Origin: Siculibacillus lacustris
GTDB lineage: Bacteria > Pseudomonadota > Alphaproteobacteria > Rhizobiales > Ancalomicrobiaceae
NCBI RefSeq assembly: GCF_004328075.1
Contig: NZ_SJFN01000043.1
Location: forward strand, 1-35,742
Reading direction: 5' to 3'
Length of the DNA stretch: 35,742 nucleotides
Shown here: one piece after another, positions 24,248-32,757 of the stretch
Layout of the letters: the number at the start of each line of letters is the position of its first letter
Numbering within the stretch: position 1 is the stretch's first letter
Program-made: the position numbers and the translations under genes
Notes under the pieces: model-generated
Database searches by the model: none
The model's input: only the letters and a program-made list of their open reading frames with translations
Told to the model about the DNA's origin: nothing

Positions 24248-26035
24248 TCAGACACTCGTGAGCAAGGTGTTCAACATGTCCTTCAGAGTCGACAGGACCT
24301 GGGCATTGGCCGAATAGACGGCCTGGAGCTGAATCAGTTTGGCCAGTTCGGTGTCCGTCGAGACGGAGGACACAGAACTCATCGCCGACTGGAGGTTCTT
24401 CTGCACCACCGCCTGATTGGCGAGATCGGTGTCGGCGTTGGTCTTCTTCGACCCCCAATAGGACACCATCGAATCGGCGAAGCCGGTCAGCGTCTGGCTG
24501 GTGCCGGCGGTACCGTTGCCGAGGGTCATATAGTCGCTGGTGGTCTTGATCGCCGACAGGAGCTGGTTGGGTCGGGTGGTGTCGCTGGCCTCGGTGGTCC
24601 CCGAATATTTGACCAGCAACGACGGATCGGTCTTCACCGCCGCGTTGACGGTGAGCCGCGACGCCAGCCCGGTGAGCTGCGAGCCGGTGTCCCACGAGCC
24701 GGTGTAGGCCGAGGTGTTGTCGGTGAACAACGGCAGCGCCGCCGTTCCCGACTGCGTGGTGGTGGCGGTCGACGCCGCCGACACCCCGGTGACCTTGACC
24801 GAAGTGCCGTCGCCGAGCACCTGCAGCACGTTGCCGCTGGGGTTCGACACGGTGAAGGCCGAGCCGAGTGCGGTCTGGACCTGGGTCGCGACCGATGCCG
24901 CCCCCGCCGAGAAGTCGATACCGACCACCGAGTGGTCGCCGCCCGAAGCCGTGCCGGTCAGCGGCAGGACACTGGGATCGGTGACCTTGACGAAATCGAC
25001 CGTCTTGGTCGCGCCGGTCGCCGTGTCGGTGTAGGTCAGCCGCGCCGTGTCGCCCGACTGCAACGACGAGAGATCGACCTCGTAACCGTTGAGCCCACCC
25101 CCGGACGCGGCGGTGCCGGTCGTGGTCGTGGTCGACATCGCCTTGGCGAGCGTCGCCGCGACCTGGTCGAGCTGGTTCTGCACCTGCGGCAGGGTATCGG
25201 TCTTGATCTGGTAGAGCGCCAGCAGCGACCCCGACGACAACAGCCCGAGCCCCAGCACGTCGGACGTGCCGTTGCCGTCGTTGGCGACGATCAGCGTGCC
25301 CTTGGTGTCCTGGGCGAACTGGGTCGCGCGGGTGCCGTCGACCAGCGTCAGCGCCGAGGTGGTCGACACCCGCATCGAGCCGTTGGTCTCTTGGTGGACC
25401 TGGACGTCCATATAGGTCGAGAGCTTGAGGACCGCCTTGTCGCGCTCGTCCTGGAGCCCGGTGACGTCGCGCCCCTGCGCCTGATAGGACACCACCTGAG
25501 CGTTGATCTTGCCGATCTGCTTGGTGAGATCGTTGACTGCCGAGACCGCGTCCTTGATGTCGCCGTCGACCGCCTTGGACAGATCGGTGACCGCCGAGGA
25601 CATCGACTTCAGCGACTGGGTCACCGAGGTCGCCGAATTGACCACCGCGATCTGTGCGGCCGAATTGCTCGGCTGCGAGGCCAGCGTCTGGAGATCCGAC
25701 GAGAGGGCGGCAATCGCCGTCGGGATGGTCGCGCCGCTCGATGTCGAGCCCATCAGCTGGTCGATCTGCCCGGTATAGGTCGCCTGCACGTCGAGGAACG
25801 AATTCGACGCGGTCGAGGAGATCAACTGGTCGTAGACCTCCTGATCGAAAGCCCGCGACACCGTCGTCTTGAAACCGACGGTGCCGCTGTCGGCGTAGAT
25901 GTCGGCGATGTTCAGCCGCTTGGCGGTATAGCCGTCGGTGCTGGCATTGGCGATGTTGTTGGCCACCAGCGACGTGGCGTCCTGGGTGACCTTGAGGCCA
26001 CTCGATGCCAGCGATACCGTCGAGGTGAGACCCAT
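24248..26035 (-). CDS. flgK: Flagellar hook-associated protein FlgK
   Basis: The 595-residue product is FlgK (HAP1), the first junction protein on the hook. The N-terminus carries the axial signature (SLVANNIANASTDGYTAKRL). A long helical region follows (about 60-220). The middle is an extended beta-rich insert (about 290-450), and the C-terminus is characteristic: TELAKLIQLQAVYSANAQVL followed by STLKDMLNTLL. It follows flgE by 50 bases and precedes flgL by 24. The likely export chaperone is the FlgN-like protein at 15241-15729. Confidence 0.96.
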   Translation of the reverse strand: MGLTSTVSLASSGLKVTQDATSLVANNIANASTDGYTAKRLNIADIYADSGTVGFKTTVSRAFDQEVYDQLISSTASNSFLDVQATYTGQIDQLMGSTSSGATIPTAIAALSSDLQTLASQPSNSAAQIAVVNSATSVTQSLKSMSSAVTDLSKAVDGDIKDAVSAVNDLTKQIGKINAQVVSYQAQGRDVTGLQDERDKAVLKLSTYMDVQVHQETNGSMRVSTTSALTLVDGTRATQFAQDTKGTLIVANDGNGTSDVLGLGLLSSGSLLALYQIKTDTLPQVQNQLDQVAATLAKAMSTTTTTGTAASGGGLNGYEVDLSSLQSGDTARLTYTDTATGATKTVDFVKVTDPSVLPLTGTASGGDHSVVGIDFSAGAASVATQVQTALGSAFTVSNPSGNVLQVLGDGTSVKVTGVSAASTATTTQSGTAALPLFTDNTSAYTGSWDTGSQLTGLASRLTVNAAVKTDPSLLVKYSGTTEASDTTRPNQLLSAIKTTSDYMTLGNGTAGTSQTLTGFADSMVSYWGSKKTNADTDLANQAVVQKNLQSAMSSVSSVSTDTELAKLIQLQAVYSANAQVLSTLKDMLNTLLTSV

Positions 26036-26085
26036 CGGAGAGATCCTCTACTACGCGGGACGGAGCGGGTGCGCCGTCACAGATC

Positions 26086-27438
26086 TCAGCGGATGATGTC
26101 GAGCACGTCCTGCATCATCGTATTGGCGGTCGACATCACCTTGCTGTTGGCCGAATAGGCCTTCTGGGTGACGATCATCTTGGAGAACTGATCGGTGATG
26201 TCGACGTTCGAGGCTTCGAGCGACGAACCCATCACCACGCCGGTGGTGTTGAGGAGCGGATTGCCCGAGGCCTTGGTCGCCACATAGGCGTTGCCCGAAA
26301 CGGCCAACAATTCGGCATCGCCGTTGAACGAATAGATCCCGACCTTGTAGAGATCGATCGTCTTGCCGTTCGAATAGGTCGCGGTCACCACGCCGTCCGA
26401 GCTGACCGCGGCGCTGGTGAACTTGCCGCTGGCATAGCCGTTCTGGGTGATGTTGGTCTGACTGACCGTCGTGCCGCTGTTGTACTGGGTGAGGTTGGTG
26501 TCGTAGTTGAACCGCACGTTGCCCAGATTGTTGCCGTCGACGGTCAGCGAGGGGATCGTGATGTTGCTCGGCGCCGGCGTGGTGGTGGTCGGCGTCGAAT
26601 CCGTGATGCTGGTCAGCGAACCGGCGCTGCTGAAGGTGAAGGTGGTGCCGGTCGAGGTCCATTTCGCGGTGGCACCGGTCGCCGTCGAGTCCGACTGGTA
26701 ATAGAGGTTCCAGTTGTTGGCCGAGGTCTTGGCCCAACGCATCTGGACGTTGACCTCGTTGCCCTGCTGGTCGTAGGTCGTGACCGACCCGCCTTCCAAG
26801 GACTCCTTCAGGAAGGTGTCGTTGTCGCTGGCGGCGATGGTCGCCGGATAGCCCGAACTGGCCGGCAGATTGGCCACGTCGATGGTCGCCACGGAGGTGT
26901 CGGACGGCAGGTTGCCGACATAGTCGATCGACGACGTCGCCTTCGAACCGATCAGGCCGGTGCTGATCTTGATCGGCGAGGCGGTCGAGCCGACCGGGTT
27001 GCCGGTGCTCGCGTCGATCGGCAGACCCGACAGGTAGTAGCCCGAGGAGTTGACGAGGTAGCCCTCGGAACTCATCGTGAAATCACCCTGACGGGTATAG
27101 GCGTAGCCGTCCTTCAGCACCGTCTTGCCGTCCGACTCGCCGGCCTTGGACTGGACCTGGAAGTAGCCGTCGCCGCTGATCGCCATGTTGGTCGACACCG
27201 AGGTCGACGACACCGTGCCCTGTGCGGTGGTGGTGGTCACCGAGCGCGCCAGGGTCGAGCCGGAGTTCTGCATCGACGTACTGGCGCCGGCGCTGGTCAG
27301 CAGATCTTCGAAGGCGGTGTCGACCACCTTGTAACCGGTGGTCCCGGAGTTGGCGATGTTGCCCGAGATGTTCTGAAGTGCGTAGGCCTGGGCCTGAAGA
27401 CCGCCCACCGCATTGGTCATTGCATCGAAGACACCCAT
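26086..27438 (-). CDS. flgE: Flagellar hook protein FlgE
   Basis: The 450-residue product is FlgE, the hook subunit. The start MGVFDAMTNAVGGLQAQAYA is followed by QNISGNIANSGTTGYKVVDT. The FlgE D2 region with GGSVTTYDQQGNEVNVQMRW is present, and the C-terminus has LEASNVDITDQFSKMIVTQK and AYSANSKVMSTANTMMQDVL. The ATG at 27438 was chosen because GGGAG precedes it and it gives the family start; an upstream in-frame extension of 13 residues is possible but unlikely. It opens the flgE-flgK-flgL-GT-GT operon and has a sigma-54 promoter. Confidence 0.97.
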   Translation of the reverse strand: MGVFDAMTNAVGGLQAQAYALQNISGNIANSGTTGYKVVDTAFEDLLTSAGASTSMQNSGSTLARSVTTTTAQGTVSSTSVSTNMAISGDGYFQVQSKAGESDGKTVLKDGYAYTRQGDFTMSSEGYLVNSSGYYLSGLPIDASTGNPVGSTASPIKISTGLIGSKATSSIDYVGNLPSDTSVATIDVANLPASSGYPATIAASDNDTFLKESLEGGSVTTYDQQGNEVNVQMRWAKTSANNWNLYYQSDSTATGATAKWTSTGTTFTFSSAGSLTSITDSTPTTTTPAPSNITIPSLTVDGNNLGNVRFNYDTNLTQYNSGTTVSQTNITQNGYASGKFTSAAVSSDGVVTATYSNGKTIDLYKVGIYSFNGDAELLAVSGNAYVATKASGNPLLNTTGVVMGSSLEASNVDITDQFSKMIVTQKAYSANSKVMSTANTMMQDVLDIIR

Positions 27439-27495
27439 GGTACACTCCCGAACAGACGGATGGATGGGGCACGACACCCCTTTCGGGAGTCCCTC

Positions 27496-27511
27496 CGCAA
27501 GCCGCGTGCCA
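27496..27511 (-). promoter_or_regulatory. Sigma-54 promoter of the flgE operon
   Basis: On the minus strand TGGCACGCGGCTTGCG matches the consensus TGGCACG-N4-TTGC exactly. The predicted start site near 27484 leaves a leader of about 46 bases. The rest of the 302-base gap up to the moxR start (27439-27740) holds no gene that I recognise. Confidence 0.88.
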
Positions 27512-27740
27512 GTGACTGACCATTGAAATCACTCGAATTTTTGAAACATCGGCCGGCCGCCCGCCGCTTCGACCGGGCAGTTTCGCCCGCGCCGGGAATT
27601 TTCTGCCGGGGCCCGACGCGGCCGGCGTCGCGCGTCCCGCCCTTCCCATCGCCGCCGCCGCCGATCATATTGCCCCCTCGCGCCACCCGGGACGAGCCGA
27701 GGCGGTTGGCGCCGTGCGTCCCTCGGCCACGCGAGGCGAG

Positions 27741-28586
27741 ATGCGTTTCGAAGGCACCACCGACTACGTCGCCACCGACGATCTCCGGATCGCCGTCAAT
27801 GCCGCGATCACCCTGGAGCGACCGCTCCTGGTCAAGGGCGAGCCCGGCACCGGCAAGACGGTGCTGGCCCGCGAGATCGCCGGCGCCCTCGGCGCGCCGC
27901 TGATCGAGTGGCACGTCAAGTCGACCACCAAGGCGCAGCAGGGCCTCTACGAATACGACGCCGTGTCGCGCCTGCGCGACGGCCAGATCGGCGACGAGCG
28001 GGTCCGCGACATCCGCAACTACATCAAGCGCGGCAAGCTGTGGGAGGCCTTCCTCGCCCCCGAGCGGCCGGTGCTGCTGATCGACGAGATCGACAAGGCC
28101 GACATCGAATTCCCCAACGATCTCCTCCTGGAGATCGACCGCATGGAGTTCCACGTCTACGAGACCGGCGAGACCATCCGCGCCGTCCGGCGCCCGGTGG
28201 TGATCATCACCTCGAACAACGAGAAGGAACTGCCCGACGCCTTCCTGCGCCGCTGTTTCTTCCACTACATCCGCTTCCCCGACCCCGACACCATGGCGGC
28301 GATCGTCGAGGTCCACTTCCCCGGCCTGAAGAAGCGCCTGCTCGAAGAAGCCCTGCGCATCTTCTTCACCGTCCGCGACGTGCCCGGCCTGAAGAAGAAG
28401 CCCTCGACCTCCGAACTGCTCGACTGGATCAAGCTGCTGCTCAACGAGGACGTCGACCCGGCGATCCTGGCCACCTCCGACCCGCGCAAGGTGATCCCGC
28501 CGCTCGCCGGCGCGCTCTTGAAGAACGAGCAGGACGTCCACCTGTTCGAGCGCCTCGCCTTCCTGTCGCGCCGCGACGGGCGGTGA
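27741..28586 (+). CDS. MoxR-family AAA+ ATPase
   Basis: The 281-residue product is a MoxR-type AAA+ ATPase. It has Walker A GEPGTGKT (33-40), Walker B VLLIDEID (111-118), and a sensor-1 Asn in VIITSNNEKELPDAFLRRC. These proteins work with a VWA-domain partner as chaperones that help insert cofactors or mature other protein complexes. The usual partner, a CoxE-like VWA protein, is encoded at 32758-33933 on the other strand. The ATG at 27741 is preceded by GAGGCGAG; an upstream GTG/ATG extension of nine residues is less likely. The substrate is not revealed by the neighbours. Confidence 0.93.
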   Translation: MRFEGTTDYVATDDLRIAVNAAITLERPLLVKGEPGTGKTVLAREIAGALGAPLIEWHVKSTTKAQQGLYEYDAVSRLRDGQIGDERVRDIRNYIKRGKLWEAFLAPERPVLLIDEIDKADIEFPNDLLLEIDRMEFHVYETGETIRAVRRPVVIITSNNEKELPDAFLRRCFFHYIRFPDPDTMAAIVEVHFPGLKKRLLEEALRIFFTVRDVPGLKKKPSTSELLDWIKLLLNEDVDPAILATSDPRKVIPPLAGALLKNEQDVHLFERLAFLSRRDGR

Positions 28587-28618
28587 GCGAAGGCGCGCGC
28601 CCCCCGGGAGCGCCGGCC

Positions 28619-28756
28619 TCACGGCGCCTTGCACACCGGCGTCTCGGCGGCGATCTTCTCGGCGCCGACCAACGGCACCAGATCGCCGTCGTCGATCCCG
28701 AAGCCTAGATCCCGCGTCCTCGGGTCGCGCCCCGCCGCCGGCAGGTCCGCCGACAT
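28619..28756 (-). CDS. Possible small protein or gene remnant (45 aa)
   Basis: The frame starts at ATG (MSADLPAAGRDPRTRD) and continues LGFGIDDGDLVPLVGAEKIA to a final CKAP before TGA. The C-terminal two thirds look protein-like, with balanced residues, unlike the arginine-rich shadow frames of this region. There is no good ribosome binding site. It converges on moxR. It may be a small hypothetical gene or the broken end of a larger one. I do not recognise it. Confidence 0.25.
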   Translation of the reverse strand: MSADLPAAGRDPRTRDLGFGIDDGDLVPLVGAEKIAAETPVCKAP

Positions 28757-28810
28757 GACGTCACTGTCATATGCATGTCATGGTAATATGTATGCGCACA
28801 TGATATCGGC
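28755..28810. promoter_or_regulatory. AT-rich promoter/operator island before the SixA-like gene
   Basis: This pocket contains the palindrome TGACGTCA (28756-28763), two TGTCAT repeats 11 bases apart (28765 and 28776), CATATG and ATGCAT, and TAATAT, a plausible -10 element. It is strikingly AT-rich compared with the coding DNA. It probably drives the downstream phosphatase gene and may bind a dimeric regulator. Confidence 0.4.
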
Positions 28811-28843
28811 TCCGGACCCGAAACGACCGCGAGAAGGACCTCG

Positions 28844-29392
28844 ATGCCGCGTCTCCTGTTGCTCCGACATGCCAAGTCCGCCTGGAAGAACGATGGAATC
28901 GAGGATTTCGACCGTCCCCTCGCCGCCCGCGGCCGGACCGATGCGCCGCTGGTCGGCGCCCATCTCGCCGAACACGGACTGACCCCGCAGAAGATCCTGT
29001 GTTCGTCGGCGCGCCGCTGTCGCGAGACCCTGCACGCCCTGCTGCCGCATTTCGTCGACGACCTCGACATCCGCGTCACCCGCGAGCTCTACCTCGCCGA
29101 CGAGGATCGCACCATCGACCAGATCCGCGCCCACGGCGCCCTGGCCCGCACCCTGATGGTGATCGCCCACAATCCCGGTCTCGAAGAGGCCGCGGTGGCG
29201 CTGGCCGGCTCGGCGAGCCCGCTGTTCCTCGAGGACCTCGAGACCAAGTTCCCGACCGCCGGTCTGGCGGTGATCGACTTCCCGGCGGTGAAGTGGGTCG
29301 ACATCGAGCCGAAGTCCGGGCGTCTGGTCGCCTTCCTGCGCCCCCGCACCCTCCATCTCGCCCGCGAGCCCTACGACATCCTCGACGAATGA
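28844..29392 (+). CDS. SixA-like histidine phosphatase family protein
   Basis: The 182-residue product begins MPRLLLLRHAKSAWKNDGIE. The RHAKS motif holds the nucleophilic His9 with Arg8. The SSARR motif (about 54-58) and the second catalytic region VIAHNPGLE (His109) complete the active-site pattern of the histidine phosphatase superfamily, short SixA branch. SixA in E. coli dephosphorylates phosphohistidine on signalling or phosphotransferase proteins. The substrate here is unknown. A ribosome site GAGAAGGACC precedes the ATG. The next gene, ycjX, starts 76 bases downstream in the same direction. Confidence 0.9.
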   Translation: MPRLLLLRHAKSAWKNDGIEDFDRPLAARGRTDAPLVGAHLAEHGLTPQKILCSSARRCRETLHALLPHFVDDLDIRVTRELYLADEDRTIDQIRAHGALARTLMVIAHNPGLEEAAVALAGSASPLFLEDLETKFPTAGLAVIDFPAVKWVDIEPKSGRLVAFLRPRTLHLAREPYDILDE

Positions 29393-29468
29393 CGCCGACG
29401 CCTTGGCGCCGCCGCCCGCACCGCCTACATGAGGAGCCAACCCGCTCCAGGAGGCGCCGGCGCCGCTC

Positions 29469-31097
29469 ATGACCTCCCCGTCCCCGCCGGTGCAGTCGTT
29501 CACCGACCAGGCCCGCACCACCCTCGCCAATCTCGGCGACTTCGCCATGGGTCTGGCCACCCCGACCCTGCGCCTCGGCGTCACCGGTCTGTCGCGCGCC
29601 GGCAAGACGGTGTTCATCACCGCGCTGGTCCACAATCTGGTCAACGGCGGCCGCCTGCCGCTGTTCGAGCCGGTCGCCCGCGGCCGCCTCGCCCGCGCCA
29701 CGCTGGAGCCCCAGCCCGACGATGCGGTGCCGCGCTTCGAGCTCGAGGCCCATGTCGCGACCCTGGTCGACGATCGCCTGTGGCCGGCCTCGACCCGCGC
29801 CGTGTCGGAGTTGCGCCTGACCCTGGAGTTCGAGAGCGCCTCGTTCTTCGCCCGCGCCTTCGGCCGCGGCCGGCTCCACCTCGACATCGTCGACTATCCC
29901 GGCGAATGGCTGCTCGACCTGCCGCTGCTCGGCAAGTCCTACGCCGAGTGGTCGGCCGAGACGCTGGCCCGCACTACCCACGCCGCGGTCGCCCGCGCCT
30001 GGCGCGCCGCCACCGCCGAGGTCGCACCGGACGGGCCCGAGGACGAGACCGTCGCCCGCCGCCTCGCCGCCCTCTTCACCGAACATCTCGCCGCCGCCCG
30101 CGCCGACGAACACGCGCTGTCGACCCTGCCGCCCGGGCGCTTCCTGATGCCCGGCGACCTCGCCGGATCGCCGGCCCTGACCTTCGCGCCGCTCGACCTC
30201 GGCGGCCGCCCGGTGGCGCCGCGCTCGCTCGCGGCGATGATGGAGCGCCGCTACGAGGCCTACAAGGACGTGGTGGTGCGGCCGTTCTTCCGCGACCACT
30301 TCGCCCGCCTCGATCGCCAGATCGTGCTGGTCGACGCCCTGCCGGCGCTCAACGCCGGACCCGCCGCGGTCGCCGATCTGCGCGAGGCGCTGACCGGCAT
30401 CCTCGCCTGCTTCCGCCCGGGCCGCACCTCGTGGCTCGCCTCGATCCTGACCCGCCGCATCGACCGCATCGTCTTCGCCGCGACCAAGGCCGACCACCTC
30501 CACCGCTCGTCCCACGACCGCCTGGAGAGCATCCTGCGCCGGCTGGTCGGCGACGCCATCGAGCGCGCCGCCTTCGCCGGTGCCGAGATCGACGTGGTGG
30601 CGATGGCCGCCGTCCGCGCCACCCGCGAGGCGATCGTCGAGCACGACGGCGAGCGCCTGCCGGCGATCCTCGGCCGCCCCCTGCCCGGCGAACGCCTGGA
30701 CGGCGAAGCGCTCGATCCCGACGCCGAATTCGCGTTGTTTCCCGGCGACTTGCCGGAAGATCCGGACTCGCTCTTCGAGCGACCGGATTCGTCGGGTGAA
30801 GTTCACCCTGAATCGCCGCGTGAAGAGCTTGAATCGATCTCTCGAGACGCTTCCGCCGCCCGCTCCGCGAAGGCCGAAAGCGATTCCCGATCAGCGACTT
30901 CGGCGCGCGGTTCGGAATCGTCGCGCGACCTCCGCGCCGAGGCCCGCGCCGCCCGTGGCGCCGCCTCGCCCGATCTCGCCTTCGTGCGCTTCCGCCCGCC
31001 CCATCTCGAGCGCACCGCCGAGGGCCTGACCCTGTCGCTGCCCCACATCCGCCTCGACCGCACCCTGCAGTTCCTGCTCGGAGACAAGCTGGCATGA
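29469..31097 (+). CDS. ycjX: YcjX-family (DUF463) P-loop NTPase
   Basis: The 542-residue product has a P-loop GLSRAGKT (40-47), the family motif DIVDYPGEWLLDLPLL (about 139-154) and a TKAD guanine-specificity-like motif (339-342). The C-terminal end RFRPPHLERTAEGLTLSLPH, then RLDRTLQFLLGD, is characteristic. YcjX is a conserved stress-associated protein of unknown exact function, encoded with YcjF. Residues about 437-500 are a Ser/Glu/Arg/Ala-rich, low-complexity insert whose DNA is less GC-rich than the rest and contains a 15-bp palindrome. This makes the protein longer than the family members I know. The stop overlaps the ycjF start (ATGA). Confidence 0.9.
   Translation: MTSPSPPVQSFTDQARTTLANLGDFAMGLATPTLRLGVTGLSRAGKTVFITALVHNLVNGGRLPLFEPVARGRLARATLEPQPDDAVPRFELEAHVATLVDDRLWPASTRAVSELRLTLEFESASFFARAFGRGRLHLDIVDYPGEWLLDLPLLGKSYAEWSAETLARTTHAAVARAWRAATAEVAPDGPEDETVARRLAALFTEHLAAARADEHALSTLPPGRFLMPGDLAGSPALTFAPLDLGGRPVAPRSLAAMMERRYEAYKDVVVRPFFRDHFARLDRQIVLVDALPALNAGPAAVADLREALTGILACFRPGRTSWLASILTRRIDRIVFAATKADHLHRSSHDRLESILRRLVGDAIERAAFAGAEIDVVAMAAVRATREAIVEHDGERLPAILGRPLPGERLDGEALDPDAEFALFPGDLPEDPDSLFERPDSSGEVHPESPREELESISRDASAARSAKAESDSRSATSARGSESSRDLRAEARAARGAASPDLAFVRFRPPHLERTAEGLTLSLPHIRLDRTLQFLLGDKLA
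30794..30808. repeat. Palindrome inside the ycjX coding insert
   Basis: GGGTGAA-G-TTCACCC is a perfect inverted repeat with a one-base centre. It is flanked on the outside by GATTC (30786-30790) and GAATC (30810-30814), so the symmetry extends over 29 bases. It lies in frame within the low-complexity insert. Confidence 0.6.
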
Positions 31098-32155
31098 CCG
31101 AGCGCCCGCGCCGGCCGCGCGCCTTCCGCATCGACGGATCCGACGTGGTGATCGCCGAACCCGGCTCCGACCATGCCCATCCCGGCGCCCGCACCGTCGT
31201 CCGGCCGGCCGCCGAGCCGCAGCCCGATCCTGCCGGCGCCGCCCTCGCCGCGGTCGCCGAACCGACCCGCCGCCGCCTGATCTCATGGCGCGGCGTGCTC
31301 GCCGCCGGGGTCGGCGGCCTCGTCTCGCTGGCCCTCGGCCTCGCCGTCGACCGGCTGATTTCGGAGGCCTGGGCGCGCGCCGAATGGCTCGGCTGGGTCG
31401 GCGTCGCCTGCCTCGCCCTCGCCCTCCTCGCGCTCCTCGCCATCGTCGTGCGCGAGGTCGGGGGCCTCCGGCGCCTCGCCCGGGTCGAGCACCTGCGCCT
31501 CGCCGTCGCCGCCGCCCACCTCTCGGATGATCGCCGCGCCGCCCCACCGCTGATCGCCGACCTCGCCGCCCTCTACGCCGACCGCCCCGACCTCGCCCGG
31601 GCCCGCGCCGCCCTCGCCGGGCATGCCGCCGAGGTGATCGACGGCCGCGATCTCCTGGCGCTCGCCGAGCGCGAATTGATGAGCCCGCTCGACGCCGCCG
31701 CCCGCATCCTGGTGTTGGAGGCCGGCAAGCGGGTCTCGGTGGTCACCGCGATTTCCCCGCGGGCGATCGTCGACATCGCCTATGTCGCCTGGGAGAACCT
31801 GCGCCTGATGCGCCGCCTCGCCGAGCTCTACGGCGGCCGCCCCGGCACCCTCGGCTTCCTGTCGCTGGTCGGCAGGATCTTCACCCATCTCGGGGTCACC
31901 GGCGGCATGGCGCTCGGCGACACGCTGGTCCAGCAACTGGTCGGCCAGGGCCTCGCCGCCCGCCTCTCGGCCCGCCTCGGCGAAGGCGTGGTCAACGGCC
32001 TCTTGACCGCCCGCCTCGGGCTCGCCGCCCTCGACCTCGTCCGGCCGATGCCCTGGACCGCCCTGCCCCGCCCCTCGCTCGGCGACATGATGGGCGAGCT
32101 CACCCGCCCGACCGCGCCGCTCGGCCCCCGCCCCGACGCCGCGCCGCCGACCTGA
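31094..32155 (+). CDS. ycjF: YcjF-family (TIGR01620) membrane protein
   Basis: The 353-residue product has a disordered N-terminus (1-60) and two membrane segments (about 67-90 and 95-120). A cytosolic helical part follows, with SVVTAISPRAIVDIAYVAWE and NLRLMRRLAELYGGRPG, typical of the YcjF/DUF697 family. The end holds a Gly-rich helix (about 270-320) of the same family. It is encoded with YcjX and overlaps its stop by four bases. The pair is linked to envelope or heat stress in other bacteria. The mechanism is unknown. Confidence 0.9.
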   Translation: MTERPRRPRAFRIDGSDVVIAEPGSDHAHPGARTVVRPAAEPQPDPAGAALAAVAEPTRRRLISWRGVLAAGVGGLVSLALGLAVDRLISEAWARAEWLGWVGVACLALALLALLAIVVREVGGLRRLARVEHLRLAVAAAHLSDDRRAAPPLIADLAALYADRPDLARARAALAGHAAEVIDGRDLLALAERELMSPLDAAARILVLEAGKRVSVVTAISPRAIVDIAYVAWENLRLMRRLAELYGGRPGTLGFLSLVGRIFTHLGVTGGMALGDTLVQQLVGQGLAARLSARLGEGVVNGLLTARLGLAALDLVRPMPWTALPRPSLGDMMGELTRPTAPLGPRPDAAPPT

Positions 32156-32298
32156 GCGACGCGCCGCTTCGTCGCCCCGCGAGGCTCTTGCCGCGGCGCT
32201 CCCGATCGGCGAGGCTGAGGGTTCGTCGCCCGCCGGGCGGCGCGACGGCCGGGATCGCGCGGGGAGGCGCGCCGGCCGGGCGAGCGCGAGGGGGAGCC

Positions 32299-32742
32299 AT
32301 GTTCAAGAAGATCATCGTGCCGGTCGATCCCAACGAGGTCGAGTTCGCCGAGTCGGCGCTGGCCGCCGCCGCCGAACTGGCCCGGCCCTCGGGCGCCGAG
32401 ATCCGCCTCGTCGCGGTGATGCCGACCCTCAACGGCTATGTCGCCGAGCTGCTGCCCGCCGACTACTCGGTGGCGCTCGGCCGCGAGACCGACGCCCGCA
32501 TCCATGCCGTCGCCGCCAAGGCCGGCCTCGCCCCGACCGGCTACACCCTGTCGCTGCGCACCGGCTCGGTCTACCACGAGGTCATCGACGAAGCGGTCGA
32601 GACCGGCGCCGACGTCATCGTCGTCACCTCCCATCGCCCGGCGATGAAGACCTATCTGCTCGGCTCCAACGCCGCCAAGATCGTCCGCCACGCCCCGTGC
32701 TCGGTGCTGGTGATGCGCGATCCGGCCCCGCCCGCGGCGTGA
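32299..32742 (+). CDS. Universal stress protein (UspA family)
   Basis: The 147-residue product begins MFKKIIVPVDPNEVEFAESA, a UspA start with the Asp of the nucleotide site. It ends LLGSNAAKIVRHAPCSVLVM, where the GS and the A-x-x-I-V-R-x-A-P-C-S-V-L-V block are typical. The usual first Gly-x-x-Gly of the ATP loop reads HRPAMK here, so ATP binding is uncertain. GGGGGAG precedes the ATG, and the frame upstream (32188-32298) is not supported. It faces the VWA gene across 15 bases, with no obvious terminator. Confidence 0.88.
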   Translation: MFKKIIVPVDPNEVEFAESALAAAAELARPSGAEIRLVAVMPTLNGYVAELLPADYSVALGRETDARIHAVAAKAGLAPTGYTLSLRTGSVYHEVIDEAVETGADVIVVTSHRPAMKTYLLGSNAAKIVRHAPCSVLVMRDPAPPAA

Positions 32743-32757
32743 CCGGCGGGCGGCCGC

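Noticed and set aside
21872-26158. Plus-strand open frame of 1428 codons
   Set aside because: It is antisense to three or more recognised genes (GT3, flgL, flgK), and its product is low-complexity Arg/Gly/His-rich sequence.
32188-32298. Upstream extension of the universal stress protein frame
   Set aside because: Arg/Gly-rich, unlike UspA; the ATG at 32299 has a strong ribosome site and the family start.
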